Source: Caballeronia choica (GTDB taxonomy: Bacteria > Pseudomonadota > Gammaproteobacteria > Burkholderiales > Burkholderiaceae). From it: a DNA stretch of 41,310 nt. Each line of letters begins with the position of its first letter. Position 1 is the first letter of the stretch. Position numbers and translations under genes: made by a program. The notes under the pieces are model-generated. The model was not told where the DNA came from, searched no databases, and saw only the letters and a list, made by a program, of their open reading frames with translations. The DNA is taken from the NCBI RefSeq assembly GCF_001544535.1, contig NZ_FCON02000066.1:1-41310 (forward strand). The letters are read 5' to 3'. Below are positions 1 to 9,115 of the stretch, piece by piece.

Positions 1-1
1 G

Positions 2-1288
2 GTGAACGCGAAGCAGGTGACGGCGGAGTTCGTCGGCGGCGACACCGTGGCCGTCTCCGGCGACGGCCTGCGGTTCGCCGCGCCGGGCCTGCGCAGCAAC
101 GCGGCGGCGGCGCTGCGCGTCAAGGTCGGCTCGATCGTGCGCTTGACGAAGGACGCGAAGGACAACTGGCAGATCACGCAGTTGCCGCAGGTGGAAGGCG
201 CGCTCGTCTCGCTCGTGCCGCAGGACGGCGCGATCCGTGCGCTCGTCGGCGGGTTCGACTTCAACAAGAACAAGTTCAACCACGTGACGCAGGCATGGCG
301 CCAACCGGGTTCGAGCTTCAAGCCGTTCATCTATTCGGCGGCGCTCGACAAGGGGCTCGGACCGGCGACGATCATCAACGACGCGCCGCTCTATTTCCCG
401 CCGACGACGCCAGGCGGGCAGGCCTGGGAGCCGAAGGACGACGACCAGCCCGACGGCCCGATGTCGATGCGCACCGGCTTGCAGCGCTCGAAGAACCTCG
501 TGTCGATCCGCATCCTGTCGTACATCGGCACGACGTATGCGCAGGACTTCGTCACGAAGAACTTCGGCTTCGATGTCGACAAGACGCCGCCCTATCTGCC
601 GCTCGCGCTCGGCGCCGGGCTCGTCACTCCGTTGCAGTTGAGCGGCGCGTATTCGGTGTTCGCGAACGGCGGCTATCGCATCAATCCGTATCTGATCGCC
701 GATGTCGCCGATGCGCGCGGCACCGTGATTTCCCGCGCCGATCCGCTGACGGCGGGCCGCAACGCGCCGCAAACGCTCCAGCCGCGCAACGCGTACATGA
801 TGAACAGCCTGTTGCATACGGTCGCCACGCAGGGCACCGGCGCGGGCACCAACGCGCTCAAGCGCAACGACCTGCAGGGCAAGACCGGCACGACCAACGA
901 CGCGAAGGACGGCTGGTTCGCCGGCTACCAGCATTCGCTCGTCACCGTGGCGTGGATGGGCTACGACCAGCCCAAGTCGCTCGGCAGCAAGGAGTTCGGC
1001 GCCCAGCTTGCCTTGCCGATCTGGGTCGACTTCATGGGGCGCGCGCTGCGCAACGTACCGCAGCAGCAGATGCCGATGCCCGATGGCATCACCACCGTCG
1101 ACGGCGAGCTTTTCTACGCCGACAGGACGCCGGGCAGCGGCTTCATCGCGAGCATCGGCATGGATGCGGCCGATCCGTCGGGCGCGGTGACCAATACGTC
1201 GGGCGGCGTCGGTCCGGGCGGCATGCAGGCGCCGAACGTGGACGCCGACGAGCGCAAGCAGATCATGGATCTCTTCAGCAAGCACTGA
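2..1288 (+). CDS. mrcA: Penicillin-binding protein 1A, C-terminal part (gene cut by window start)
   Basis: Bifunctional class A penicillin-binding protein. It polymerises and cross-links peptidoglycan on the periplasmic face of the inner membrane. Only the last 428 residues lie in the window; the membrane anchor and glycosyltransferase domain are upstream of position 1. What is visible starts in the OB-like insert (about residues 5-65), followed by a complete transpeptidase domain. The active-site SxxK is SSFK (serine 104, lysine 107 in window numbering), the second motif is SKN at 163-165, and the third is KTGTT from residue 294. The frame is already open at position 2, so the apparent GTG there is not the true start. 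A strong convergent terminator follows the stop. The family call is firm; the exact paralogue (PBP1A rather than another class A protein) rests on the OB insert and the overall layout. Confidence 0.93.
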   Translation: MNAKQVTAEFVGGDTVAVSGDGLRFAAPGLRSNAAAALRVKVGSIVRLTKDAKDNWQITQLPQVEGALVSLVPQDGAIRALVGGFDFNKNKFNHVTQAWRQPGSSFKPFIYSAALDKGLGPATIINDAPLYFPPTTPGGQAWEPKDDDQPDGPMSMRTGLQRSKNLVSIRILSYIGTTYAQDFVTKNFGFDVDKTPPYLPLALGAGLVTPLQLSGAYSVFANGGYRINPYLIADVADARGTVISRADPLTAGRNAPQTLQPRNAYMMNSLLHTVATQGTGAGTNALKRNDLQGKTGTTNDAKDGWFAGYQHSLVTVAWMGYDQPKSLGSKEFGAQLALPIWVDFMGRALRNVPQQQMPMPDGITTVDGELFYADRTPGSGFIASIGMDAADPSGAVTNTSGGVGPGGMQAPNVDADERKQIMDLFSKH

Positions 1289-1309
1289 TCGTTCTTGTAC
1301 TCCTCATGA

Positions 1310-1348
1310 AAAAAGCGCGCCGCAGGTGACTGTGGCGCGCTTTGTTTT
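1310..1348. terminator. Bidirectional rho-independent terminator
   Basis: A 12-base arm (1313-1324) pairs with 1331-1342 with one G-U type mismatch around a 6-base loop. It is flanked by an A-run on the left and TGTTTT on the right, so it can work on both strands. It sits between the convergent penicillin-binding protein gene and the copper cluster. Confidence 0.85.
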
Positions 1349-1392
1349 GTGCGCCCGGCATGGGCGCGATCGTGGTTTGCTTCAGCTTCGCC

Positions 1393-1836
1393 TCAGTTGC
1401 CGAGCGCCGATGCCGGCTTGACCGTGCAGGTCGTGCTCACCTTCGAATGATCGGCGAATGTGAGCGAGAGCGGAATCGTCGAGCCGACCTTGAGCGGCTT
1501 CGACGCGTCCTCGAGCATAAGGTGGTATCCCTTCGGCGCGAAGCGCAGCGTGCCGTGCGCGGGCACGTCGGCGGACTCGACGTGCGACATCGTCGCGGTG
1601 CTGCCGTTGTTTTCCGACTTGTGCAGCATCGCCATGCCGAAGGCGGGTGTCTCGGCGCCGACGAGCTTCGCGGGCGCGTTGCCATTGTTGGCGACGACGA
1701 AGTATCCCGACGAAGGCAGATTCGATGGCATCGAGCGAATCCAGCAGTCGCTCACCGAGAGCGTGGCCGCGTGAGCGAACGAGGCGCCAAGCAGCGTGCC
1801 GAGAAGGGTGCCGATGAGTACGGTGATCTTTTTCAT
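1393..1836 (-). CDS. Periplasmic copper chaperone, PCu(A)C family
   Basis: Predicted periplasmic Cu(I) chaperone of the PCu(A)C (DUF461) family, which delivers copper to cytochrome oxidase Cu(A) or Cu(B) sites. The 147-residue product has a clear Sec signal peptide with an AHA cleavage region near residues 20-24. The metal-binding pattern is visible as MLHKS, then MSHVES, then a KGYHLML segment, matching the H...M...HxM spacing of the family. Length is normal. It is the last gene of a leftward group with CopC (7-base gap upstream) and a DUF2946 protein, which supports a copper acquisition or homeostasis role. No copper-responsive operator was recognised. Confidence 0.88.
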   Translation of the reverse strand: MKKITVLIGTLLGTLLGASFAHAATLSVSDCWIRSMPSNLPSSGYFVVANNGNAPAKLVGAETPAFGMAMLHKSENNGSTATMSHVESADVPAHGTLRFAPKGYHLMLEDASKPLKVGSTIPLSLTFADHSKVSTTCTVKPASALGN

Positions 1837-1843
1837 GCGGGCC

Positions 1844-2206
1844 TCACTTGACCATGAAGTTGTATTGGCCGTGCGTGCGATGGCCGTCGTTGGCGACGGC
1901 TGTCCACTTCACGCGATACGAGCCGGACGCGAGATCGCCGAGTGCGACGCTCATGCGATTCTTGTGGTTCGCATCGACCTTCGATTTGGCGGTGTTCACC
2001 GCTTTGCCCGATGCATCGGTGACGACGAGCGTGCTGAACGACGGTTCGAGCGCTTCGCCGAAGTCGATCGCGACTCCATGCGGGGCGCTGACGGTCGAAT
2101 CCGGAGCGGGGGATTGCTGTTTGGGCGTCGCGTGCGCAAAGGCGCATTGCGTGGCGACGGCGAGGGCCACGGCGAACACGCCGCGCTTCGTGAAGGATGG
2201 GTTCAT
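1844..2206 (-). CDS. copC: CopC-domain copper resistance/uptake protein
   Basis: Small periplasmic copper-binding protein of the CopC/YobA family, 120 residues. The start chosen is ATG at 2206, which gives [10 protein letters not shown] and a proper signal peptide ending AFAHA. The frame stays open upstream to 2482, but that extension is arginine-rich and has no signal peptide. The mature N-terminus starts with His, as is usual for a CopC copper site. The C-terminal segment [15 protein letters not shown] holds the conserved D-G-H motif of the second ligand set. It lies between the DUF2946 gene and the PCu(A)C gene on the same strand, so a shared transcript is likely. No fused CopD membrane domain is present. 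Confidence 0.88.
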   Translation of the reverse strand: MNPSFTKRGVFAVALAVATQCAFAHATPKQQSPAPDSTVSAPHGVAIDFGEALEPSFSTLVVTDASGKAVNTAKSKVDANHKNRMSVALGDLASGSYRVKWTAVANDGHRTHGQYNFMVK

Positions 2207-2310
2207 ATCGGTGTTGTCGCCCGATGGCGCAGACATTGGAACATGGGAGAGCCGCGCGCTTTGCACGACGTCGATGACGTGTTCATGCGCGCGCGGACAG
2301 ATGAGCGATG

Positions 2311-2697
2311 TCAGGCGAACGAGGGCGGGGCGCGTGGCTGCGCGGCGATGATGGCCGCGCGGGGCGGCGCGATGGCGGTGACCGACGCGATCCGCGCCGG
2401 GGTCGCCTGCGATGCGACGCGATGCACAAGCGCCGGCGGCGCCATCAAGGGTGTGTGGGCGGCGAGGTTGCAATAGCCGCACGCCTGCAAGTGGGCCAGC
2501 GCCGGTTCGCTGTGGGTGTCCTTGGCTTGACCCGCTACATCAGCCGAACAGTACGACGCAAGCATCGATTCGATGCGCCCACGCTCGAGCATCTGCGATG
2601 CGGCGGGGGCGAGCGTCGTCATGAGGATCGCAAGCAATCCGACGATACCGCCGATCTTCCGTATCAGGGCGCTGCGCATGAACGCGTCGAGATGCAT
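2311..2697 (-). CDS. DUF2946 family protein
   Basis: Small DUF2946-type protein of unknown biochemical role, commonly found beside TonB receptors, CopC and PCu(A)C genes in proteobacteria and therefore suspected in copper traffic. One hydrophobic segment near the N-terminus (IGGIVGLLAILMTTLAPAAS) acts as signal or anchor. The family hallmark QACGYCNLAAHTP with two cysteines and a histidine is visible in the middle. ATG at 2697 was preferred; ATG at 2679 is also possible, and neither has a strong ribosome site. It is the first gene of the leftward copper group; a gap of about 100 bases separates it from copC. Confidence 0.72.
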   Translation of the reverse strand: MHLDAFMRSALIRKIGGIVGLLAILMTTLAPAASQMLERGRIESMLASYCSADVAGQAKDTHSEPALAHLQACGYCNLAAHTPLMAPPALVHRVASQATPARIASVTAIAPPRAAIIAAQPRAPPSFA

Positions 2698-2789
2698 CGA
2701 GTGGGGGAAGGAGCCGGCGATTATGCCATGGGCGATGAAGGTTGCCCGAGTCTGAGGCAAAGGGTCCGATAAGATCCGAAGGGGTCGGA

Positions 2790-2830
2790 AAAGCAAAAAG
2801 CCCGGCTGAGTGAGCCGGGCTTTTTGCTTT
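2790..2830. terminator. Strong bidirectional terminator after tRNA-fMet
   Basis: Perfect 18-base inverted repeat (2790-2807 with 2813-2830) around the loop GAGTG. The GC-rich core AGCCCGGCT is flanked by A and T tracts on both sides. It lies just downstream (leftward) of the tRNA and also insulates the DUF2946 gene start. Confidence 0.92.
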
Positions 2831-2850
2831 GAATCGCTTCGAATCTTTGT

Positions 2851-2927
2851 TGGTTGCGGGGGAAGGATTTGAACCTTCGACCTTCGGGTTATGAGCCCGA
2901 CGAGCTGCCAGACTGCTCCACCCCGCG
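2851..2927 (-). tRNA. Initiator tRNA-fMet (CAU)
   Basis: 77-base tRNA with encoded CCA (TGG at 2851-2853 on the plus strand). On the minus strand it begins CGCGGGG and the 3' acceptor strand is CCCCGCA. This leaves the C1-A72 mismatch that marks initiator tRNAs. The anticodon arm has three consecutive G-C pairs around CTCATAA, the other initiator hallmark. The T arm contains GGTTCAAATCC. It is followed by a strong terminator. Confidence 0.97.
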
Positions 2928-3068
2928 TCCGTTGAAGAGAATATTATAGAGGATCGGCAACGGCGCCGCAAGCTTTTCAAGATTACGTCGGCTTGTCGCG
3001 AGATTGAAGCTTCTGCGTCGCGCCGAATTTCAGGAAAAGCCTGCGATGCTTTCGGGTCTGAACCCGAC

Positions 3069-6000
3069 TCAGAACCCGAAAGCCACGCCGGCGCCGCCCG
3101 TCGTTTCCTCGCCCGTCGTCGATACGCCCAGCGTCATGACCGCATCGCGCATGAAGCGGCGCTGAAAGCCGACAGCGAGCGCGCTCTTGTCGCGATACAC
3201 GCCGACGCCCGCCGCGAAGCGATTGTCCTTGTCGACGATGGCGGCCGCGCTGCCCGTCATCAGCGCCATCGCGCTGCTCATCGCGCCGACGCTTTCGAGG
3301 TGGTTGTTGGTCTTCGCGAGGCTGCTGTTCACGTCGCGGCGCAACGCATCGGTGTAGTTGTTCGCCTGCTTGACGCCCGTGTTCACCGACCGGTTCATCT
3401 GGTCGAGATTGACCGCGTCCGTACCGCTCGTGCCCGCTGCCACGTTGACGATCTGGCGCTGGCCGTTCGCTGCCGACGAGCCGACCGAAACCGTATTCGC
3501 GCGATCCGCGACCGAATTCGCGCCGAGTGCGACGGCGTTGTCGGCCTTGGCCGTGGCGCTCGAACCCACTGCGACCGAGCCCTTGCCGCTCGCGACCGAA
3601 TCCGCGCCCGTCGCCACCGAGTTCGCGCCCGATGCGACGGCCTTCGCGCCCGCCGCCGTCGAGCGCGTGCCGCTCGACGTTGCCGCATCAATGTCGCGGC
3701 TGCCGTCTGCGCTGAAGAGCGGGTTGTACGCGTTGTTCGCGATGTTGGTCACGCGGCCGACCGCGTCGTTCAACTGCGCGACGTTGACGGCATCCGTGCT
3801 GGACGCGCCCGCGGCCACGTTGTGCAGCGTCGTGCCGTTTGCCGCCTTGCCGCCGCCGAGCGTCACGCTCGCGTAGTTCGACGAGCCGTCCGCGTTCGTG
3901 TCGTACTTGACGGCGCTGCTGTCGAGCGCGTTCACCGAGCTTGCAACCGACTTCAATTGCGCGACGTTGACGGCATCGGTTGCCGACGTGCCCGCCGCGA
4001 CGTTGGCGATCTGGCGCTCGCTGCCAGCGGCGCCGACCGAGACGGTGTTTGCACGATCGGCGATCGAGTTGGAGCCGAGCGCGATCGCGTTGTCCGCCGA
4101 TGCCTTCGCCGCGCCGCCGATCGCGACGGCGTTCTTGCCGGTGGCCGTGGAATCAGCGAGCGTCGAGTTGGTGTGGAAGTACTTGATGCCGCCGCCGTTA
4201 TTGACGTTGTTGACGAAGCCGGAGAGGCCGGCGACGGTCTGGTTCGTCGCATAAAGTTGCGACCCGTTGACTGCGTCGGTGCTCGTCGCCGACAAGTCGC
4301 CGGCTTTGAGGTTCGTGATCGACACTGCGCTCGATGCGCCCGTGCCGCCGAGCGTGATCTTTTGCTTCGCGCTGTCGTCGTAGGAGACGAAGTTGTTCGT
4401 CACGTTGCCGTCCGTATCGACCATCATGCCGCCGTTCTTCAATTGCGCGACGTTGACGGCGTCGGTGTCGGAGGTGCCGCGCGCGACGTTGACGATCTGA
4501 CGTTCACTGCCCGCCGCGCCGACTGAAAGCGTGTTCGCACGATCGGCGATCGAGTTCGAGCCGAGCGCGACGGCGTTGTTCGCAGAAGCATTGGCCGCGC
4601 CGCCGATTGCCACGGAGTCGGTGCCCGTCGCGGTGGAATCGGCGAGCTTCGAGTTCGTGTGGAAATACTTGATGCCGCCGCCGTTGTTGATGTTGTCGGC
4701 GAACGATTGCAGCGAGGTCACGTTCTTGTTGGTGGTGTTCAACTGCGAGCCGTTGACGGCGTCGGTGCTGGTGTCGGAGAGATTGCCCGCCGCGAGATTG
4801 GTGATCGAGACGGACTTCGACGCGCCCGTACCGCCGAGGCTGATGCGTTGCTTCGCGCTGTCGTCGTAGGAGACGAAGTTGTTCGTCACGTTGCCGTTCG
4901 TATCGACCATCATGCCGCCGTTCTTCAATTGCGCGACGTTGACGGCGTCGGTGTCGGAGGTGCCGCGCGCGACGTTGACGATCTGACGTTCGCTGCCTGT
5001 CGCGCCGACTGAAACTGTGTTCGCGCGACTGGCGATCGAGTTCGAGCCGAGCGCGACGGCGTTGTTAGCAGAAGCATTGGCCGCGCCGCCGATTGCCACG
5101 GAGTCGGTGCCCGTCGCGGTGGAGTCGGCGAGCTTCGAGTTCGTGTGGAAGTACTTGATGCCGCCGCCGTTGTTGATGTTGTCGGCGAACGATTGCAGCG
5201 AGGTCACGTTCTTGTTGGTCGTGTTCAACTGCGAGCCGTTGACGGCGTCGGTGCTGGTGTCGGAGAGGGCGGCTGCCTTCACGTTCGTCAGCGCGACCGG
5301 TGCGCTCGCCGTCGCGCCGCCGAGCGTGACCTTGTCATGCGAGGGGCTGTCATAGGCGACGCGATTCTGAATCGATGCGTCGAGGGCCGTGATGGCGGCC
5401 GACACGGTCTGAAGCGGCTGCGCGGCGCCCGTGACCGCGTAAGACGGTGCCTGCACCGTGCCGTCGGCCTTGATCTTCGCACCGCCGCCGAGGAGCGTCG
5501 TGACGTCCTGCAATTGCGTGACGTTGACGGCGTCGGTGGCGGCCGTGCCGCGCGCGACGTTGACAATCTGACGCTCGCTGCCCGCCGCGCCGACGGAAAC
5601 CGTGTTCGCGCGATCGGCGACCGAGTTCGAACCGAGCGCGACGGATCCCGCAGCAGTCGTGGACGCGCGCGCGCCGATCGCGACTCCGTTTGCCGCCGTT
5701 ATCGACGAGTTGGAGCCAACAGCCACCGCGCCCGGGGCGTTCGCCACGGTGCCTGACAGGTTGATCGAGTCGTTGGAGTTCGACGTCGTGGCGTTGGCGG
5801 CGTCGGCGGTGCCACCGGTGCCGTAAGGGTTGAAGACGAGCGAATGCGACGAGTCCACCACGGCGCCGCCGTTGGGCGCGATCAGCGCGCTGCCTTGCGA
5901 ATTGGCGTCAAGCTTGAGGCCATTGCTGCCGAGCGCGAGCGAACCGACCGCTGCATTGTCGATTTGCGAACCGAGCGACAGGGCGTCGTTCGCCGTGCTC

Positions 6001-7160
6001 CGGACTTGCTCGCCGATTGCGATCGCGTTGTAGGTTCCGGCCGCTGCTGCAAGATGCCCGATCGCCACGTTGCCTTCTCCGCTTGCAGTCGAGCTTGCGC
6101 CGATGGCGACCGCCGAAAGACCGCTTGCCACCGACTCGGAGCCGAAACTGGCCGCGTTCTGTCCGCTTGCCGCCGACTTCGCACCCATGGCGACACTGTT
6201 CGTGCCCGTTGCCGTGGCGGCACGGCCGACGGCGATGGCGTCGTTGGCTTCGCCGCCAATGACGGCGGTGCCGACGAGCGCATCCTGGCCGAGCGCGATG
6301 CTGCCCGTGCCGTACTCTTTCGCGCCGTGGCCAATGGCGACGCCGCCGGATACGCCTGCCGGATTCGTACCGATTACGCCATCGGCGATGGTGTCCACGC
6401 CGATCGCAATGTTGCCGTTGTCGAACGCAGTGGCCGCACCGCCGATCGCGATCGATTCGCTGCCTGCGGCGCTCGAATCAGCGAGCGTCGAGTTGACGTG
6501 GAAGTATTTGATTCCGCCGCCATTGTTGATGTGGTCGGCGAATGTCTGAAGCGATGTCACGCTTTTGTTGGTCGCGTTCAGTTGCGAACCGTTGACGGCA
6601 TCAGTGCTGGCGTCGGAAAGCGTGCCGGCAGCAACGCCGACGATCTTGTTTGCGGTACCCGATGTCGTGCCGTCGCTGAAAAGGCTCAGGCCGCCGTGAA
6701 TATAGGCGGCCGGCAAGCCGCTGGACACGCCGGAACCGAAGACCTCGAGGCCGCCATTCACGAATGCGCCGTTGATGTTGGAGATCAGGTTCAGGCCTGT
6801 GGAAGGCGTCACTCCGTTCATGCCGAGGGCGGTCGCGCTTTTGGCACTGCCGAGACGCGCCCCGCAGGAGACTGGATTGGCGTCAGAGTGCCTAGTGTAG
6901 ATTGAGCTGCCGTCGGCGACGGCCGTGCATGCGTCGTCGTCGAAGTCATTGAACAGGGCAGCATTGAAAGTGCCCGTCGGGATTGGCGCGGCAAGCGCCG
7001 ACGTCGATGCCAGACCCGCACCGAGCAGGGCCGCGACAGAGAGCTTGCGCGACAGGCGCCGGCTTCGCGATGGAGCCTTGCCTCTCGCGCTCGCAGTCTC
7101 GGGCACTGCGACGCTCGCGCCACTGGTGGAGTTCGTGATCGAGCGGTGGATCTTGTTCAT
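3069..7160 (-). CDS. Trimeric autotransporter adhesin, YadA type
   Basis: Large surface adhesin, 1363 residues, expected to trimerise in the outer membrane and expose a fibre of head and stalk repeats (type Vc secretion). The start chosen is ATG at 7160. It gives MNKIHRSITN, the opening of an extended signal peptide region, with a VAVPETASARGK stretch typical of Burkholderia adhesins and a later hydrophobic core with cleavage after ALA. The passenger is built of YadA-head units (SVAIG, AVALGSNS), neck units (DAVNVAQL, DAVNGSQL) and repeated NGGGIKYFH blocks. The last 70 or so residues form the four-strand membrane anchor and end in Phe, as required for outer-membrane assembly. Two internal copies of a 486-base period are almost identical. 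In the signal region, the tryptophan that normally follows the NKIxR motif is replaced by threonine. No protease or passenger enzyme domain is seen. The ligand is unknown. Confidence 0.95.
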   Translation of the reverse strand: MNKIHRSITNSTSGASVAVPETASARGKAPSRSRRLSRKLSVAALLGAGLASTSALAAPIPTGTFNAALFNDFDDDACTAVADGSSIYTRHSDANPVSCGARLGSAKSATALGMNGVTPSTGLNLISNINGAFVNGGLEVFGSGVSSGLPAAYIHGGLSLFSDGTTSGTANKIVGVAAGTLSDASTDAVNGSQLNATNKSVTSLQTFADHINNGGGIKYFHVNSTLADSSAAGSESIAIGGAATAFDNGNIAIGVDTIADGVIGTNPAGVSGGVAIGHGAKEYGTGSIALGQDALVGTAVIGGEANDAIAVGRAATATGTNSVAMGAKSAASGQNAASFGSESVASGLSAVAIGASSTASGEGNVAIGHLAAAAGTYNAIAIGEQVRSTANDALSLGSQIDNAAVGSLALGSNGLKLDANSQGSALIAPNGGAVVDSSHSLVFNPYGTGGTADAANATTSNSNDSINLSGTVANAPGAVAVGSNSSITAANGVAIGARASTTAAGSVALGSNSVADRANTVSVGAAGSERQIVNVARGTAATDAVNVTQLQDVTTLLGGGAKIKADGTVQAPSYAVTGAAQPLQTVSAAITALDASIQNRVAYDSPSHDKVTLGGATASAPVALTNVKAAALSDTSTDAVNGSQLNTTNKNVTSLQSFADNINNGGGIKYFHTNSKLADSTATGTDSVAIGGAANASANNAVALGSNSIASRANTVSVGATGSERQIVNVARGTSDTDAVNVAQLKNGGMMVDTNGNVTNNFVSYDDSAKQRISLGGTGASKSVSITNLAAGNLSDTSTDAVNGSQLNTTNKNVTSLQSFADNINNGGGIKYFHTNSKLADSTATGTDSVAIGGAANASANNAVALGSNSIADRANTLSVGAAGSERQIVNVARGTSDTDAVNVAQLKNGGMMVDTDGNVTNNFVSYDDSAKQKITLGGTGASSAVSITNLKAGDLSATSTDAVNGSQLYATNQTVAGLSGFVNNVNNGGGIKYFHTNSTLADSTATGKNAVAIGGAAKASADNAIALGSNSIADRANTVSVGAAGSERQIANVAAGTSATDAVNVAQLKSVASSVNALDSSAVKYDTNADGSSNYASVTLGGGKAANGTTLHNVAAGASSTDAVNVAQLNDAVGRVTNIANNAYNPLFSADGSRDIDAATSSGTRSTAAGAKAVASGANSVATGADSVASGKGSVAVGSSATAKADNAVALGANSVADRANTVSVGSSAANGQRQIVNVAAGTSGTDAVNLDQMNRSVNTGVKQANNYTDALRRDVNSSLAKTNNHLESVGAMSSAMALMTGSAAAIVDKDNRFAAGVGVYRDKSALAVGFQRRFMRDAVMTLGVSTTGEETTGGAGVAFGF
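4362..5264 (-). repeat. Near-identical tandem repeat inside the adhesin gene, period 486 bp
   Basis: About 413 bases starting near 4362 recur near 4848 with only scattered differences, an offset of 486 bases or 162 codons. The period keeps the reading frame. It covers one head block, one neck and one YDDSAKQ...GGTGAS stalk block. Further diverged copies of the same modules lie on both sides. Confidence 0.85.
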
Positions 7161-7611
7161 TCTTAAGTAGTCCCGGTTGGTCTTATGTTTTTCGTACGGA
7201 AATCGCTGCACATGAATCGTCATGAACGGCACACAGTTAGGATTCCGCTATAAAGAGGCCGGAAGTATAGGCAGCGACGATTTTCAGTTCCGCTAGAAAA
7301 CTCCTAATGATTGCCCGAGTAGCCTTTAAACGACACGTCGCAGCATGTCGCTTGCGCGCGGTTCGGCCGCGGCGATCCCGACGGAAGGCGGGTGGCTGTG
7401 CACGCGCGGCGCCGCTCGTCTGACGGGCGCGTGCGATAAGCTGGGGCGACGCACCCGCCGCGCCTGTCGCTTTAAGCCAAGTTCGCGTTCAATGCAGGAT
7501 GGAACCGTGCGGCCGGCGTGTCAAAATGACGCCTTGATTCTCCTTCGCGACGCGTGGGTGCATCCCGTGCTGCTCGCGCCCATTGACGACACTTCCCGAA
7601 ACTCGCCTGCC
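7161..7611. other. Intergenic region upstream of the adhesin and UPF0303 genes
   Basis: Divergent spacer of about 450 bases. The half nearest the adhesin (7161-7340) is visibly AT-richer than its surroundings and should hold the adhesin promoter. No clear -10/-35 pair or operator was identified. The right part has an open frame running into UPF0303, but no sign that it is translated. Confidence 0.5.
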
Positions 7612-8109
7612 ATGGACATCCCCCACGACCTCCAAGCCATCGCTCATCAGGAAAAAACGCTCGTCTTCCCTCAGTTCGATTGCGATCGCGCGTGGCAGAT
7701 CGGCTCGCAGTTGCGCGAGATGGCCTACGCGCGCGGTGCGGCCGTTGCCATCGACGTGCGCACGTTCGGCCGCAATCTCTTCTTCGCCGCGCTCGACGGC
7801 ACGACGCCGAACAACGCGTCGTGGATCGAACGCAAGTCGCGAACCGTCGAGCACTTCCGGCGCAGTTCATACGCGATCGGGCTCCTGCTCGAACAGCAGG
7901 GCGCGACGCTCAGCGACAAATACGGTCTGTCCAACGCCGAGTTCGCGTCGCATGGCGGCGCATTCCCGCTATGTGTCGCGGGCGCGGGCGTGATCGGGTC
8001 GGTGGCGGTGTCGGGATTGCCGCAGCGCTCGGATCACCAGATGGTGGTCGAGGCGCTGTGCGCGGTGCTGGGCAAGGATTTCGGCGCGCTCGCGCTGACC
8101 CGGGAATAA
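7612..8109 (+). CDS. UPF0303 / heme-binding GlcG-HbpS-like protein
   Basis: 165-residue cytosolic protein of the UPF0303 group in the DUF336 (HbpS/GlcG-like) fold. Members are often annotated as heme-degrading-domain proteins, but the activity is unproven. Visible family features are a [21 protein letters not shown]-type N-terminal helix and strand, the [12 protein letters not shown] segment in the centre, and the glycine-rich [20 protein letters not shown] near residue 120. ATG at 7612 was chosen because the family normally starts about 25 residues before the first conserved strand; the frame is open to 7345. An SMR transporter gene begins 6 bases after the stop, so the two are probably cotranscribed. 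Confidence 0.78.
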   Translation: MDIPHDLQAIAHQEKTLVFPQFDCDRAWQIGSQLREMAYARGAAVAIDVRTFGRNLFFAALDGTTPNNASWIERKSRTVEHFRRSSYAIGLLLEQQGATLSDKYGLSNAEFASHGGAFPLCVAGAGVIGSVAVSGLPQRSDHQMVVEALCAVLGKDFGALALTRE

Positions 8110-8114
8110 CGCGC

Positions 8115-8453
8115 ATGCGTTCATTCGCGTTTGGGCTGCTCGCGGTGGCGATCGTCGCCGAGGTCGTGGCGACGTCCGCATTGCGCGCCTCCGACGGCTT
8201 CACGCGGCTCGTGCCGTCGTTGATCGTCGTGGCGGGGTACGGTCTGTCGTTCTATTTGTTGTCGCTCACGCTGCGCACGCTGCCGGTCGGCATCGTGTAC
8301 GCGATCTGGTCGGGCGCGGGCATCGTGCTCATCACGGCCGTCGCCGCGTTTCTGTTCAAGCAGGTGCCCGACTTGCCGGCGGTGCTCGGCATGGGCCTGA
8401 TCGTCGCGGGCGTCGTGGTGCTGAACGTGTTCTCGAAGGTCAGCGCGCATTGA
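8115..8453 (+). CDS. Small multidrug resistance (SMR) family transporter
   Basis: 112-residue four-helix inner-membrane protein of the EmrE/SugE/Gdx type, which exports cations such as quaternary ammonium or guanidinium-like compounds by proton exchange as an antiparallel dimer. The essential glutamate is visible at residue 16 in the first helix ([10 protein letters not shown]). Helix 3 carries the family signature with [12 protein letters not shown]. Length matches the family. The ATG at 8115 lies 6 bases after the UPF0303 stop. Sequence alone does not decide between the Qac and Gdx subtypes. Confidence 0.9.
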   Translation: MRSFAFGLLAVAIVAEVVATSALRASDGFTRLVPSLIVVAGYGLSFYLLSLTLRTLPVGIVYAIWSGAGIVLITAVAAFLFKQVPDLPAVLGMGLIVAGVVVLNVFSKVSAH

Positions 8454-8486
8454 CACCGCACGCGCGGCGAGAGATGAAGGCCCGGC

Positions 8487-8831
8487 TTACTTGCAGCGCA
8501 CGACCATCGAGCGGTTCTTGACGTTCGCGGAGACCACGTTGGTGATGCTGCCGCCCGTCGGGCCACCTTCCTCGTTGTCTTTCGAAACGATGTCGTAGCC
8601 CGTCGCGCCGCATGCCTTTCCGGCCAGCACGTAGCAGCTTCCCCAGCTCGACGACGCATCGGCGCCGCTGCAGTTGATTGCGTAGCCGGTTTGCCCGTCG
8701 GGCAGGTTGATTAGCGATGCGTTATTCGACGACGCGCAACTCGCGACACCGGCCGTGACGGTGGCGAGCAGGGCGGCGCAAAGCGGCAATCTCCACGACG
8801 TGCGGCGCACGCGCCGCGCAAATTCCTTCAT
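8487..8831 (-). CDS. Putative lipoprotein of unknown function
   Basis: 114-residue secreted lipoprotein candidate. The N-terminus is MKEFARRVRR, followed by a hydrophobic stretch and the lipobox-like GVASC, so cleavage and lipidation at that cysteine are likely. The mature part has further cysteines (INCSG, GSCYV, KACGA and a C-terminal VRCK) that could form two disulfides. The ATG at 8831 has a GAGG ribosome site 5-6 bases upstream. It is convergent with the SMR gene. I do not recognise a named domain with certainty. Confidence 0.68.
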   Translation of the reverse strand: MKEFARRVRRTSWRLPLCAALLATVTAGVASCASSNNASLINLPDGQTGYAINCSGADASSSWGSCYVLAGKACGATGYDIVSKDNEEGGPTGGSITNVVSANVKNRSMVVRCK

Positions 8832-9115
8832 TTCTACCTCATGGCTTGTCAAAACGGGATCGGGGGCAGTTTGCCCGATCGAACGCTGCATTTTCCCACA
8901 CCGACGCGGCACGACGCGTAAGCGGTTGTTAGCGCGGCGCCATGCGGGCGCGCGGCTTGCGAGCGTGTAAGCAGGAGGTCGCAGCAGGACGTCGTCACGG
9001 CATTTGCCGGCAGGGTTTTCCGCACGAACGCGCCGATGACGCGAACTATTTGCCGAATCGCGAACCTTACAGAATTGGCAACGCACCGCGCAGCCGGCCG
9101 AACCAGGAGAACCAG

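Noticed and set aside
295-1329. Long open frame of 344 codons over the penicillin-binding protein gene
   Set aside because: Arg/Ala/Asp-rich shadow in another frame of a clear transpeptidase gene; no ribosome site or domain.
3048-3083. 10-base inverted repeat at the end of the adhesin gene considered as terminator
   Set aside because: It overlaps the stop codon and has no T-run in the transcription direction.
3300-6905. Several long rightward frames across the adhesin gene
   Set aside because: Repetitive antisense shadows of the adhesin modules; composition mirrors the repeats.
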